Shown: positions 23,425-32,008, numbered from the stretch's first letter. The stretch: DNA of 32,163 nucleotides from Ga0077553 sp038215275 (GCA_038215275.1 JBBQRA010000031.1:1-32163), one strand, 5' to 3'. The notes: a model not told the origin generated them from the sequence alone. Numbers and translations are program-made.

Positions 23425-23763
23425 ATGGCAGCGCGTCGTTCTCGAGCAATACAAGTGTACAAGCGGTTTGGCCTCGCGGTGGCAGTGGCCGGTTTCGGCA
23501 TTTATGCCGCCCTCAATCTCACGGGACCGCAGGGCGTGACCGCCCTTTTCGCCAAATGGGACGAACTCCATCGCATCCAAGTGCAGAATGCGAATCTCGC
23601 CACTGAACTCAAAGAACGGAAGGAACGGATCCGGATCCTGAGCGATAGCCTGGAAGAGCGCGAACTCGTGATCCGAGAGAAATTGCAGAAATTGCGGCCG
23701 GGCGAGAAGCTGTACCAAGTGCCGGACCCCGAACCCGCGGCTCCGGCCACGCCGGACAACTAG
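23425..23763 (+). CDS. FtsB/DivIC-like septum formation initiator
   Basis: This is a 112-aa bitopic membrane protein. A basic cytoplasmic start (MAARRSRAIQVYKR) precedes one membrane helix (about 14-33). A coiled-coil segment follows (about 45-90; LHRIQVQNANLATELKERKERIRILSDSLEERE), then the KLRPGEKLYQVP motif and a Pro/Ala-rich tail. This is the layout of FtsB/DivIC, which link FtsL and FtsQ in the divisome. The start is ATG 23425 with GAGGGA upstream. Its stop overlaps the convergent phosphohexomutase stop by 4 nt. Other short coiled-coil membrane proteins are possible, but the RPGEKxYxVP ending favours FtsB. Confidence 0.8.
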   Translation: MAARRSRAIQVYKRFGLAVAVAGFGIYAALNLTGPQGVTALFAKWDELHRIQVQNANLATELKERKERIRILSDSLEERELVIREKLQKLRPGEKLYQVPDPEPAAPATPDN

Positions 23764-25118
23764 CTCGTCAGCCGCCGCCAGGCGTCGTCGAACAAAGCCT
23801 GCGCCTGCTCCGCCGTCCGGGCTTCCACTGCCAGCCGCAGCAGCGGCTCCGTGTTCGAACTGCGAACATGCAGCCAGCGGCCCTCCCATAACAGTTTCAA
23901 TCCGTCCATCCGGTTGGTCTGCGCGTCCGGGAAGCTCTCTTCAAGACCCTGCATCAGCGTCCCCAGCCGCCCGTGCTCAAACGGCACTTTGCCGGATAGG
24001 CGCGAGTAGCGCGGCAGCCCAGCCACCAGCTCAGAAACGGTCTTGCCAGTTTCCGCCATCAAGTCCAGCAGCAGCGCCATGGCCGTATAACTGTCGCGGC
24101 ACAGGTGTACCGCAGGGTAGATGATCCCGCCCGAAGAGCCCTCGCCGCCAATGGCCGCCTTCACGGCCTGCATCATCTCGACGACGTTCGCCTCGCCCAC
24201 CGGCGTCCGGTACACTTTACGGCCGTGCTGCGCGGCGATGTCGTCGATGGTGGCTGACGTCGTCAGATTCACTACTACGTCGCCTGGCGTGTGCGTGAGT
24301 GCCCGTTTGACGGCCAAGGCGAGCACATCGTCGTTGTCGAGCACCTGGCCGGTCTCATCGCACACGGCCAGGCGGTCGCCGTCCGGGTCCTGCCCGAAGC
24401 CGACGTCGGCGCCGGCGCGGCGAACCAACGCCGCAAGTTCCGTCAACGTATCCGGCCGCGGCTCGGCGATACGGGGAAAAACCCTCGTCGGATCTACCGA
24501 GATGGCATCCAACTGCGTCTGCAGCACCGTTCCCAGGAAATGCACCGACATCTCCGAACCCGCTCCATTCACGCCGTCGAGCGCCACGCGGAAGCGGCGC
24601 CGCCGGATGGCATCGGCGTCCACATGGCGCAGGACGCGGTCGATGTGGAGCGCCGGGGCGGTGGTCAGGTCCTGCTTCACCGAGCGGATCTCGTCGTTGC
24701 GGGCCTGCGCAAACTGGCTCTGATGGAACAGGTCCAGCAGCTCGCTGCGTTCGTACTGGTTGAAGAACAGGCCTTCGCGGTTGAACAGCTTCAGCGCGTT
24801 GTACTCTGGCGGATTGTGCGAGGCCGTCAACGCGATGCCGCCTCGCGCCTTCACATGCGAGATGTACATCTGAATCGTCGGCGTGGGCATCACGCCCAGG
24901 TCGATCACTTCGCAGCCCGCCGCCAGCAGGCCGCAGTTGACGGCGTGGGTCAGCATCGGCCCGGAGGTCCGCGTATCACGGCCAATCACCACGCGCCCTT
25001 TGCCGACGTAGGTGCCGAATGCCTGCGCAAAACTCGCTCCCAAGCCCGGCGTCAGAAATCCGCCGATCACCCCGCGGACGCCCGAAACGCCCACCTTCAA
25101 CAAATGCTCGCGCGCCAT
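23760..25118 (-). CDS. Phosphohexomutase, probably phosphoglucosamine mutase
   Basis: This is a 452-aa alpha-D-phosphohexomutase. All four functional loops are present: phospho-serine Ser100 in TASHNP (98-103), metal loop DPDGDR (244-249), sugar loop GEGSSGG (325-331) and phosphate loop RSSNTEPLLRL near the C-terminus. The opening VSGVRGVIG and the overall length fit GlmM, which converts glucosamine-6-phosphate to the 1-phosphate for peptidoglycan. The GEGSSGG loop differs from the GxxSGH of typical GlmM, so phosphomannomutase/phosphoglucomutase activity cannot be excluded. Its ATG overlaps the stop of a paralogous gene (TAATG). Confidence 0.85.
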   Translation of the reverse strand: MAREHLLKVGVSGVRGVIGGFLTPGLGASFAQAFGTYVGKGRVVIGRDTRTSGPMLTHAVNCGLLAAGCEVIDLGVMPTPTIQMYISHVKARGGIALTASHNPPEYNALKLFNREGLFFNQYERSELLDLFHQSQFAQARNDEIRSVKQDLTTAPALHIDRVLRHVDADAIRRRRFRVALDGVNGAGSEMSVHFLGTVLQTQLDAISVDPTRVFPRIAEPRPDTLTELAALVRRAGADVGFGQDPDGDRLAVCDETGQVLDNDDVLALAVKRALTHTPGDVVVNLTTSATIDDIAAQHGRKVYRTPVGEANVVEMMQAVKAAIGGEGSSGGIIYPAVHLCRDSYTAMALLLDLMAETGKTVSELVAGLPRYSRLSGKVPFEHGRLGTLMQGLEESFPDAQTNRMDGLKLLWEGRWLHVRSSNTEPLLRLAVEARTAEQAQALFDDAWRRLTS

Positions 25119-26479
25119 TAGTTCAAGCTCCTGACACGATCCAGCAGCGTCTCAAACAACTCTCGCGGTTCGCTGTCCCTCTGTTCGGCAATCACCCGGA
25201 TGATGGGTTCCGTCTGGCTCACCCGGACGTGGAACCAGCGGTCCGGCCACGAAATCCGTAGTCCGTCGCTGCGATCCATGATTCCATCCGGAAACAGCTC
25301 CTGCAGCTCCATCAGCAGTGCCGGGATGTTCGGGCTGGTCAGCGGCACTTCGGCCTTCAGAATGTGGTGGCTCGGATAGTCGGCCAGAATTTGGCTCACC
25401 GTCTGGCCGCGGTCGCGGATCATCGTCAGAATCGCCAGCATGCTCGCGATGCCGTCATAGACGAAGCGGAATTGCGGCATCATCACGGCGCCCGTCCCCT
25501 CGCCCGCGAGTGCGATCTGTTCCGGCCGGTAGGTGGAGAGCGCGTCGATGGCCGCCTGCCGCCCCACGGGCACGCGCAGCACGCGGCCGCCGTGGCGCGC
25601 GGCCACGTCTTCGAGCAGCGCGGTGCTCGAAAGGTTCGCGATGATCAGCTTGCCTTCGCTCTTCGGCAGCAGATGGTCGGCCAGCATCGGCAGCACCAAC
25701 TCTTCGCTGACACCGCGGCCCTGCTCGTCGGCGAGCGCCACGCGGTCGGCGTCCATATCGAAAAGGAACCCGGCATCGGCCTGCAGCGGCTGCATCAACG
25801 GGCCCAGTTGCAACTCGGCAATGCTGGCGCTGGTGTTCGGCGTATGCGCCACCGTGCGGCCGTCCACGCGTTCGTTAATTAGAATGAATCCGCAGCCAAA
25901 CCGTTCGTTCATCCGGCGCAGGATCAGCGCGCTGGTGCCGTTGCAGCAATCGACCACCACTCGCAGCGGGCGCAACCGTTCGAGGTCAAACACCCGGGCC
26001 AGGCCGTCCAGATAGGCATCGATCGCGGTGCCGGAAACGGTCAGCTTCCCCAGCCTATTCCACTCTTCAAAGCGGAAGCGGTGCAGGTGATAGATGTCGA
26101 GAAGTTCGCCCGATTCGGCCGTATTCAGGTAGATTCCGCTAGGCCCGAAGAAGCGCAGCGCGTTCCAGTCGATCGTGTTGTGGGAGGCGCTGATGGCGAT
26201 GCCGCCCGCCGCGTCCAGTCTCTGAATAGCGTGCTGCACGACCGGCGTCGAGACAATGCCGAGGTCGATGACATCATGGCCGCAGGCGAGCAGCGATGCC
26301 ACCACGCCCTCGCGGATCATGTTGCCGCTCAGCCGTGGGTCGCGGCCGAGCACCACCGGACGGCCGGGTTCAAGAAAAGTTCCGAAGGCGGCGGCGAAAT
26401 CCATGACGTGGGTGGCCGTCAGCCCCTGTCCCACGATGCCCCGTAAGCCCACGTGAGAGATACGAAGTGCAGCGTTCAC
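25118..26479 (-). CDS. Divergent second phosphohexomutase
   Basis: This 453-aa paralogue of the following gene starts at GTG 26479, which overlaps the upstream TGA as GTGA. The open frame reaches 26548, but that would overlap the upstream coding region by more than 70 nt. The phospho-serine site is SASHNT (Ser99). The metal loop is DMDADR (241-246) rather than DPDGDR, and the sugar loop is GEGTGAV (326-332). The metal-binding aspartates remain, so it may be active, but the changes near the sugar suggest another specificity or a regulatory partner. Two such genes in tandem could cover glucosamine- and glucose/mannose-phosphates. Confidence 0.85.
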   Translation of the reverse strand: MNAALRISHVGLRGIVGQGLTATHVMDFAAAFGTFLEPGRPVVLGRDPRLSGNMIREGVVASLLACGHDVIDLGIVSTPVVQHAIQRLDAAGGIAISASHNTIDWNALRFFGPSGIYLNTAESGELLDIYHLHRFRFEEWNRLGKLTVSGTAIDAYLDGLARVFDLERLRPLRVVVDCCNGTSALILRRMNERFGCGFILINERVDGRTVAHTPNTSASIAELQLGPLMQPLQADAGFLFDMDADRVALADEQGRGVSEELVLPMLADHLLPKSEGKLIIANLSSTALLEDVAARHGGRVLRVPVGRQAAIDALSTYRPEQIALAGEGTGAVMMPQFRFVYDGIASMLAILTMIRDRGQTVSQILADYPSHHILKAEVPLTSPNIPALLMELQELFPDGIMDRSDGLRISWPDRWFHVRVSQTEPIIRVIAEQRDSEPRELFETLLDRVRSLN

Positions 26480-27171
26480 TGGGTTACCAGTTTGATTTTC
26501 CCAAATGCCTCCGGCACATGGTTGTTCAGCACGCCAGTCTGGCGCCACACTATGTACTTGCGCTTCGGACCCGGGCCCTGGATCCGGAACAGATTAATGC
26601 GCATTTCGTTGCCGATCTCTGGCGGCCGACTGTCGATGGACTTGATCGGAATCTTGAACTCGCCGTACCAGATCTTCTTCTCTTTATCGAGCCTAGCCTT
26701 CACGGTGAAGCCGGAGTTCCAATCGGCGCCCGCGTTCGGCAGCGGCTTTTTGCGGTCGATGTCGAGATCGATGTATTCGCCGAGCGGCGAGATCTGGTAC
26801 TCGCGATACTGCCAGATTTTTTCGAAATCGGCGCCGATGAAGATCTCGGCCACGTCGTGGTCCCACAGCTTCATTGTCTCGGCGTTGGTGACCGGCGCGG
26901 CGTTGACGTGCAGATCCTCGTAAGGGCAACTGAACAGGAAGTAGATGTTGTCCTTCGTCCACCGGGAGCGAATCTCCGTCCTATGGTTCGGCACCGGTTT
27001 GCCAAAGTGGTCATTCTCGGCGACCGCCGCGGCTTGGTAACGCCAGTGGGGTTGCTCCGGGTCGGCGGTGAGTTTGAACTCGCTCCGCGAATGGAAGCTA
27101 AACATCAGCTCTGGATCCCCGGCGAGAGCCGCAGCCGGGAGAAACGATGCGAACAGGAGTAGCGCCTTCAT
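26476..27171 (-). CDS. Exported carbohydrate-binding family 9-like protein
   Basis: This is a 231-aa secreted protein. It has a signal peptide (MKALLLFASFLPAAALA, cleavage near residue 17) followed by one beta-sandwich domain of the CBM9/DOMON-like type. Visible landmarks are WTKDNIYFLFSCPYEDLHV (about 69-87), DHDVAEIFIGADF (about 102-114), YREYQISPLGEYIDLDIDRKKP (about 119-140) and WYGEFKIPIKSI. Such domains bind glycans or haem-like ligands; no catalytic residues are apparent. The start ATG 27171 has GGAGC upstream. It is translationally coupled (GTGA) to the divergent phosphohexomutase, an unexpected pairing of an exported and a cytoplasmic protein. Confidence 0.85.
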   Translation of the reverse strand: MKALLLFASFLPAAALAGDPELMFSFHSRSEFKLTADPEQPHWRYQAAAVAENDHFGKPVPNHRTEIRSRWTKDNIYFLFSCPYEDLHVNAAPVTNAETMKLWDHDVAEIFIGADFEKIWQYREYQISPLGEYIDLDIDRKKPLPNAGADWNSGFTVKARLDKEKKIWYGEFKIPIKSIDSRPPEIGNEMRINLFRIQGPGPKRKYIVWRQTGVLNNHVPEAFGKIKLVTQ

Positions 27172-27190
27172 TTTTGCTCCAATTCTAGTT

Positions 27191-27196
27191 TAAATA
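27191..27196 (+). promoter_or_regulatory. Possible -10 box of a leaderless transcript
   Basis: TAAATA ends 5 nt before the hydrolase ATG at 27202, and no Shine-Dalgarno is visible. Transcription could therefore begin at the A of the start codon. The gap to the divergent gene is only 30 bp. Confidence 0.3.
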
Positions 27197-27201
27197 GATT
27201 T

Positions 27202-28032
27202 ATGCTGCGGACCATTTATTGTCTCTTGCTCGCGACCGTTCTCTTTGCCCAGGCGAAGTTTCCCGAGGGCACGCGCGTGCAACGGGACACCGCCTATAAC
27301 CAGTATCCCGAAACGCGGGTGGACATCTACCAGCCGCCCGGACCGATGGGCAATCGTCCCGGCGTACTGGTGATCCACGGGGGCGGCTGGACCCATGGCA
27401 ACCGGACAGGCGTTCTCGATTCCTACGTTCGCCGCTACGTGGAGAAAGGCTTCGTCGTCGCCAATATCGAGTACCGCCTCGCGAAGGCCGCGCCGGCGCC
27501 GGCCGCCGTCGAAGACGCCATTCATGCCGCCAATTGGTTCGTCGAGAACGCAAAGGTCTACGGCGTGGATCCCAAACGCATCGTGGTCACCGGCGGTTCG
27601 GCGGGCGGGCACTTGGCGCTGATGGTCGGCATGGTGAACAAGGGCGCTCGCCTGGGCAAGCCCGTTAAGGTGCGGGCCGTCGTCAACTTCTACGGCATCA
27701 CCGATGTCGACGACCAACTCCATCCGCCCAATCAACGCGACTATGCCGTCGCTTGGCTCCCCAACCAGCCAGGCCGCCTCGAACTCGCCCGCCGCGTTTC
27801 GCCGATCACCTACGTCCGCCGCGACCTTCCGCCGATTCTGACCATTCACGGCGACGCGGACGATACGGTTCCCTACGTGCACGGCGCCCGGTTGACCAAG
27901 GCGCTCACCGATGCCGGCGCAGTCGCCGAGATGATCTCCGTCCCGGGTGGCAAGCACGGTTTCCCCAGTGAAAAGCTCGACGAACTCTATCCGCAGATCT
28001 TCGCCTTCTTAGCCAAGCACGGCGTACTTTAG
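27202..28032 (+). CDS. Exported alpha/beta hydrolase (esterase type)
   Basis: This is a 276-aa serine hydrolase. A signal peptide (MLRTIYCLLLATVLFAQA) suggests export. The oxyanion HGGGW is at 59-63, the nucleophile is Ser133 in GGSAGG (131-136), Asp220 or Asp221 lies in HGDADDTVP, and His252 is in GGKHGF. The HGGG plus GxSAGG combination is that of hormone-sensitive-lipase/BD-FAE-like carbohydrate esterases, so short-chain or acetylated substrates are likely. Its 3' end overlaps the convergent aminotransferase gene by 24 nt. Confidence 0.9.
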   Translation: MLRTIYCLLLATVLFAQAKFPEGTRVQRDTAYNQYPETRVDIYQPPGPMGNRPGVLVIHGGGWTHGNRTGVLDSYVRRYVEKGFVVANIEYRLAKAAPAPAAVEDAIHAANWFVENAKVYGVDPKRIVVTGGSAGGHLALMVGMVNKGARLGKPVKVRAVVNFYGITDVDDQLHPPNQRDYAVAWLPNQPGRLELARRVSPITYVRRDLPPILTIHGDADDTVPYVHGARLTKALTDAGAVAEMISVPGGKHGFPSEKLDELYPQIFAFLAKHGVL

Positions 28033-29133
28033 CGTCCCCGCAATCTCCCTCGTCTTTGCGGCATCGCCCATCAGCAGCCGGAACGGCAACCAGAACGCAT
28101 CGCCGATGCAGCCGTCCGCGTTGGGGCAGGGAAGCGCCCGGTGCGGCAGTCCCTCGACGTACATCGGATTCTGCTGCAGCGTGTGCGGATAGAACGGCGT
28201 GGCCGGAATGCCCGCCGCTTGCAGCCGTTCGCAGAAGGCATCCCTCGTCATCCTGAGGGCCTCATCCACCCGCCCCAACAGCAAATACCAAGGGTTCCGC
28301 GTGACCGCCTCCGGCACGTGTTGCCAGGTGATCCCCGGTAGGCCCGCGCATTCGCTGGCGAAGATCGGCCAGTTCCGCATCCGATTTTCAATCTGCTCGT
28401 CCAGTCGTTCCAATTGCGCCATCAGCACCGCCGCGTGCAGCGCCGAAAGCCGGTAATTATTGCCCGGTTCAAAGTGGTGGAAATACGTGAAGCCGCCTCG
28501 GCGGCCCTGGTTCATGTAGCTCCGCATCCGCTCGGCTAGCGCTGCGTCGTCGGTCAGTACGATGCCGCCCTCGCCTGCCGTCATCACTTTGCCGTTCTGA
28601 AACGAGAAGCTGCTTGCCAAGCCGAATGAGCCCGCCCTCTTGCCCCGCCATTCGGCGCCGTGCGCGTGCGCGGCGTCTTCCATCAGGAGTAGACCCTGGT
28701 CCGCGGCCAACGCCCCCAGCGCGTCCATATCGGCCAGCGGTCCACCAAACTGCACCGCCAGGATGGCTTTCGTCGCCGGGGAAATCGCCTGCCGCGCCTG
28801 TTCCGGGTCCATGTTGAACGAGTACGGTTCAATATCGACGAACACCGGCGTCGCGCCCACCCGCGAGACCGCCGAAGCGGTGGAGACGAACGAGATCGCC
28901 GGGACGATCACTTCATCGCCCTTGCCAATCCCCGCTGCCGCCAGCATCATCTCCAGCGTCACCGTGCCGTTCACCGCGGCCACTCCGAACTGGCAGCCCT
29001 GATACGCCGCAAACGCTTTTTCAAACTCGCCAACAATCGGGTTGAATCCGCCCCATTGCGGACTGGCCAGGACTTGGTCCAACAGCTCACGCTCGCGCGA
29101 AGTCGACACGGGCCAGCACGGAAGCTCAATCAT
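28009..29133 (-). CDS. DegT/DnrJ/EryC1/StrS aminotransferase
   Basis: This is a 374-aa PLP-dependent sugar aminotransferase that moves an amino group onto a keto-sugar nucleotide, or acts as a related dehydratase. The PLP lysine is K182 in SFQNGKVMTAGEGG, and the ring-contacting region is MEDAAHAHGAEW (151-162). NPIVGEFEKAFAAYQGC, VNGTVTLEMML and FVDIEPYSFNMDP are typical. Length is normal. The start is ATG 29133, where GAGGG directly abuts the ATG, closer than usual. Only 17 bp separate it from the divergent small gene. No other nucleotide-sugar genes are adjacent, so the product is unknown. Confidence 0.9.
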   Translation of the reverse strand: MIELPCWPVSTSRERELLDQVLASPQWGGFNPIVGEFEKAFAAYQGCQFGVAAVNGTVTLEMMLAAAGIGKGDEVIVPAISFVSTASAVSRVGATPVFVDIEPYSFNMDPEQARQAISPATKAILAVQFGGPLADMDALGALAADQGLLLMEDAAHAHGAEWRGKRAGSFGLASSFSFQNGKVMTAGEGGIVLTDDAALAERMRSYMNQGRRGGFTYFHHFEPGNNYRLSALHAAVLMAQLERLDEQIENRMRNWPIFASECAGLPGITWQHVPEAVTRNPWYLLLGRVDEALRMTRDAFCERLQAAGIPATPFYPHTLQQNPMYVEGLPHRALPCPNADGCIGDAFWLPFRLLMGDAAKTREIAGTLKYAVLG

Positions 29134-29150
29134 CCCTCTAGAGTAAAGGA

Positions 29151-29402
29151 ATGGACATTTTGCGCGAAAGACTGGAAGAGCTCGAACGGCTCGAATTCCA
29201 AATGGGCCCCGCCCGCGGAAAGCTCGCCCTGGCCCTCGATGTCTTGACGGACGCCCTAGTCCTGGTCGGCCAACACGGCGTTTATTGCACCAGCGTTCGC
29301 AATCCGTCCAAGCCCGCCATGGACGTACAGATGGTTCTCGCCGGCCTCGAAGGCGCCAAGGAACTCATCCAGGGCGCCATGACCGAAATCAAGAAGAGCT
29401 GA
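29151..29402 (+). CDS. Hypothetical protein, 83 aa
   Basis: I do not recognise this small protein. The first 18 residues are a charged amphipathic helix (DILRERLEELERLEFQM), followed by an Ala/Leu-rich helical segment (about 21-41), a GQHGVYCTS turn with one Cys, and a final helix ending MTEIKKS. No membrane segment or signal is seen; it is probably a helical cytoplasmic protein. The coding look (codon use like its neighbours, neat fit between flanking genes) supports it. AAAGGA touches the ATG, so the start is imperfect. Its end overlaps the convergent methyltransferase gene by 14 nt. Confidence 0.55.
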   Translation: MDILRERLEELERLEFQMGPARGKLALALDVLTDALVLVGQHGVYCTSVRNPSKPAMDVQMVLAGLEGAKELIQGAMTEIKKS

Positions 29403-30027
29403 CGAACCAGCAGCCCAGCATCCGTTTGCCATCGCTCACCGGCGCCGGCTGCACCTGTTCCAACTGATAACCCAACTCCGCCATCGCCGCGGTCAAGTCG
29501 GCGAGCGGCACCAATTCCGGCCGCGCCCGCTCGCGAAATACGTTCATCGTGCCCGGCACCGTCCGCCCCGGCGTCACGGCGCTGGCCACATCGGCCGGGT
29601 TCTCCTGAATCACCGTCAGAACCCGGCGGCTCTCCCACTGCCGAAAGCTGCGGATCGCGCGTCGCCAGTCGACATGCTCCAGTACCAGTGTCACCGCGGC
29701 ATGGGGATAAGCACCTGCCAACTGCGTGGCTTCGATATCGTCCACCATCGTCGCCGCCTCGCCTAACCTCTCCCGCAGCCTGTCCAGGAACAACGGATTC
29801 AGATCGGTGAAGACCATCCGCCCGGCCCCCGCCGCCTCCGGCCGAAGGTAGTCGAACATCTGCCCCGTACCCGCCCCGGCCACCAGCACGGTCTCCTCCG
29901 CGGCGATCTCCTCGATCCACGCCGCCATCAGCGCCGCGTTCGCTTGCGCTTGGCCGATCCCCGCCATGTGCTGCTCATAGTCGGCCGGTTCAATCGTCAA
30001 CCATGCCTCTCGCAAGACATCCCGCAC
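29389..30027 (-). CDS. Class I SAM-dependent methyltransferase
   Basis: This 212-aa protein has a Rossmann-type SAM site: VLVAGAGTGQMFDYL (about 47-61, a variant of the usual D/ExGxGxG), MVFTDLNPLFLDRL (about 71-84) and VDDIEATQLAGAYPHAAVTLVLEHVDW (about 95-121). It begins with GTG at 30027, which overlaps the TAG stop of the metallo-beta-lactamase gene by one base. The substrate cannot be named. It is cytoplasmic, without signal or membrane segment. Confidence 0.8.
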   Translation of the reverse strand: MRDVLREAWLTIEPADYEQHMAGIGQAQANAALMAAWIEEIAAEETVLVAGAGTGQMFDYLRPEAAGAGRMVFTDLNPLFLDRLRERLGEAATMVDDIEATQLAGAYPHAAVTLVLEHVDWRRAIRSFRQWESRRVLTVIQENPADVASAVTPGRTVPGTMNVFRERARPELVPLADLTAAMAELGYQLEQVQPAPVSDGKRMLGCWFVSSS

Positions 30028-30659
30028 TAGAGCCCCCGCAGATATGGATTCCGCTTCGCCTCGCGGCCAATCGTCGTATTCGGCCCATGACCGCAGACCA
30101 CCTCGGTATCCTCCGGCAGCACCAGAAGCTTCGTCTTGATGCTCGAAAGAATCTTTCGTCCGTCCCCACCCGGCAGGTCGGTCCGGCCGATGCTGTCGCG
30201 GAACAGCGTATCGCCCGCGATCAGCGTCCTTTCGCTCGGCAGATAGAGGCTAGTGCTCCCTTGCGTATGGCCCGGCGTATGGATCACCTGCATCTCATAG
30301 TTGCCAAACCGCAGCGTGTCGCCCTCTTTTGCCGGGGTATCGATCGTCGTCTGCTCCGGCGTCTCCATGCCCAACCAGCTCGCCTGGACCGGCAACGCGT
30401 CGTACAGTTCCTGGTCTTTCGGGTTCATGATCACCGGCGCCCCGGTGATCTTCTTCAATTTCGCCGCCCCGCCAATATGGTCGATGTGCGCGTGGGTGAT
30501 CACGATCATCTTCACTGTCAGCTGATGCTTGGCCAGAATCGCTTCAATCTCGCTAATGTCGTCGCCCGGGTCCACGACAATCGCCTCGCGCGTCACCTCG
30601 TCCCCCAAAATCGAGCAGTTGCACTGCAACTGCCCCACCGGCAATATCTCGTGGATCAT
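30027..30659 (-). CDS. Metallo-beta-lactamase-fold hydrolase (glyoxalase II-like)
   Basis: This is a 210-aa hydrolase of the glyoxalase II/MBL group. Zinc ligands are visible in HAHIDH (His56, His58, Asp60, His61), HTPGHTQG (His131), AGDTLF (Asp150) and the late CGHGPNT. Length and the simple N-terminus (MIHEILPVGQLQCNCSI) fit the small bacterial glyoxalase-II-like hydrolases, possibly acting on thioesters. The open frame extends to 30947, but ATG 30659 matches the family start and avoids overlap with the divergent membrane-protein gene. It is coupled to the methyltransferase that follows. Confidence 0.9.
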   Translation of the reverse strand: MIHEILPVGQLQCNCSILGDEVTREAIVVDPGDDISEIEAILAKHQLTVKMIVITHAHIDHIGGAAKLKKITGAPVIMNPKDQELYDALPVQASWLGMETPEQTTIDTPAKEGDTLRFGNYEMQVIHTPGHTQGSTSLYLPSERTLIAGDTLFRDSIGRTDLPGGDGRKILSSIKTKLLVLPEDTEVVCGHGPNTTIGREAKRNPYLRGL

Positions 30660-30719
30660 CTCTTCAATTCTAGGACCTTTGCCTCCGGCCCCCAATCTAA
30701 GAGACAGTAAGAGAAAGAA

Positions 30720-31118
30720 ATGATCGATCCCCTTGCTTACCTCGTCCGCTTCCTCCACATCGGCTCCGCCGTTGTTCTCCTCGGCGGCATATTCTACGCC
30801 TGGAACCTCAGCAAGTCCGGCAAGCTCACCGGCAACCCCGCCGAAGGCTTCCAGCCGTCGATGCTGATCTCGGTGCTCCTGTTGCTCGCCACCGGTCTCT
30901 ATCAGCTCATGATTCGCATGGGCGGCGGCGTGCCCAGGTTCTATCACATGATCTTCGGCATCAAGTTTCTACTGTTCCTCCACATTGCTGCCGTATCCAT
31001 CATCCTCGTGAAGCCGCACACCACGCCCGAAAAACGCGCCCGCCTGCTCACCGGCCTTGCCTTCTCCGGCATCGGTGTGCTGCTGCTCGGCACCGCGCTG
31101 CGCTCGTTGGGGAACTGA
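30720..31118 (+). CDS. Four-helix membrane protein, unknown function
   Basis: This is a 132-aa integral membrane protein with four hydrophobic helices at about residues 7-27, 47-65, 77-97 and 110-127. The first helix carries His13 and Gly15 (RFLHIGSAVVLLGG) and the third His88, so two helices have histidines, as in small haem- or copper-handling CopD-like proteins. This is a resemblance, not an assignment. Its stop overlaps the ygfZ start (TGATG), and the pairing suggests co-expression. No strong Shine-Dalgarno precedes ATG 30720. Confidence 0.75.
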   Translation: MIDPLAYLVRFLHIGSAVVLLGGIFYAWNLSKSGKLTGNPAEGFQPSMLISVLLLLATGLYQLMIRMGGGVPRFYHMIFGIKFLLFLHIAAVSIILVKPHTTPEKRARLLTGLAFSGIGVLLLGTALRSLGN

Positions 31119-32008
31119 TGACCGCGCTGTTTGAACTCGAAGGCCGCGGCCGTATTTGCGCCACCGGCGAAGATCGCAAGCGCCTGCTCCACGCGATGAC
31201 GACGAACCACGTCGAACAACTGGCTCCGGGCCAAGGCTGCTATGCGTTCTTTCTCAATGCCAACGGCCGCATCCTTTCGGACGTCCACGTCCTCGCCGCT
31301 GAAGAGTCTCTCCTACTCGATGTCGAACCCGCCAGCCGCGAGTTTGTCCTTGGCCATCTCGACAAGTTCATCATCGCCGATGACGTCACCCTCACCGACG
31401 AAACGGTCGATTGGACCACCCTCGCCGTCGAGGGCCCCGACGCCGCCGCTTTGCTTGAAGCCGCGGAGATCCCCGTCCCCGATGCTGAATTCGCTTCGCT
31501 CCCCTGGGCCGGCCGGCTCGTCGTCAAAACCAGCTTCACCGGCCAGCCCGGCTACTGGATTCTCGTCTCTCCGCTCGATGCGCCAATCGTTCGCGAAGCC
31601 CTGCTCGCTGCCGGGGCCGCCGAACTCACTTTCGCTCAGGCCGATGCGCTCCGCATCGCCAACGGCAAGCCCCGTTATGGCGTCGACTTCACGGACGCCC
31701 ATTTGGTGCAGGAAACCCAACTCATGCACGCCGTCCACTTTCAGAAAGGCTGCTACCTCGGCCAGGAGATCGTCGAACGCGTTCGATCCCGCGGCCAAGT
31801 CCACCGCCGTCTCACGGCCCTCCGCATCGCCGGCGACGCCCCCGTGGCCCCGCACACGAAAGTCATGGCCGGAGCGAAAGAAGCTGGCGAAATCACCTCT
31901 GCCGTGCCCGTCGGCGACGAGACCGCCGCCCTCGGGATCCTCCGCGCCGAACTGTTGAAGACGCCTCTAACGGTTGACGGCCGCGTGGTAACTCCGCAAG
32001 CGCAGTAG
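31118..32008 (+). CDS. ygfZ: YgfZ/CAF17 folate-binding Fe-S maintenance protein
   Basis: YgfZ is a tetrahydrofolate-binding protein of the aminomethyltransferase (GcvT) fold that supports repair or maintenance of certain iron-sulfur enzymes. The 296-aa protein shows the diagnostic K210-GCYLGQE motif with its conserved Cys212, followed by VRSRGQVHRRL. LHAMTTNHVEQLAPGQGCYAFFLNANGRILSDVHV (about 24-58) is also typical. The ATG overlaps the upstream membrane-protein stop. The gene ends in TAG immediately followed by TAA, and its last part is repeated in tandem downstream. Confidence 0.93.
   Translation: MTALFELEGRGRICATGEDRKRLLHAMTTNHVEQLAPGQGCYAFFLNANGRILSDVHVLAAEESLLLDVEPASREFVLGHLDKFIIADDVTLTDETVDWTTLAVEGPDAAALLEAAEIPVPDAEFASLPWAGRLVVKTSFTGQPGYWILVSPLDAPIVREALLAAGAAELTFAQADALRIANGKPRYGVDFTDAHLVQETQLMHAVHFQKGCYLGQEIVERVRSRGQVHRRLTALRIAGDAPVAPHTKVMAGAKEAGEITSAVPVGDETAALGILRAELLKTPLTVDGRVVTPQAQ

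Noticed and set aside
30660..30947. Upstream extension of the metallo-beta-lactamase gene
   Set aside because: It would overlap the divergent membrane-protein gene and adds residues foreign to the family.
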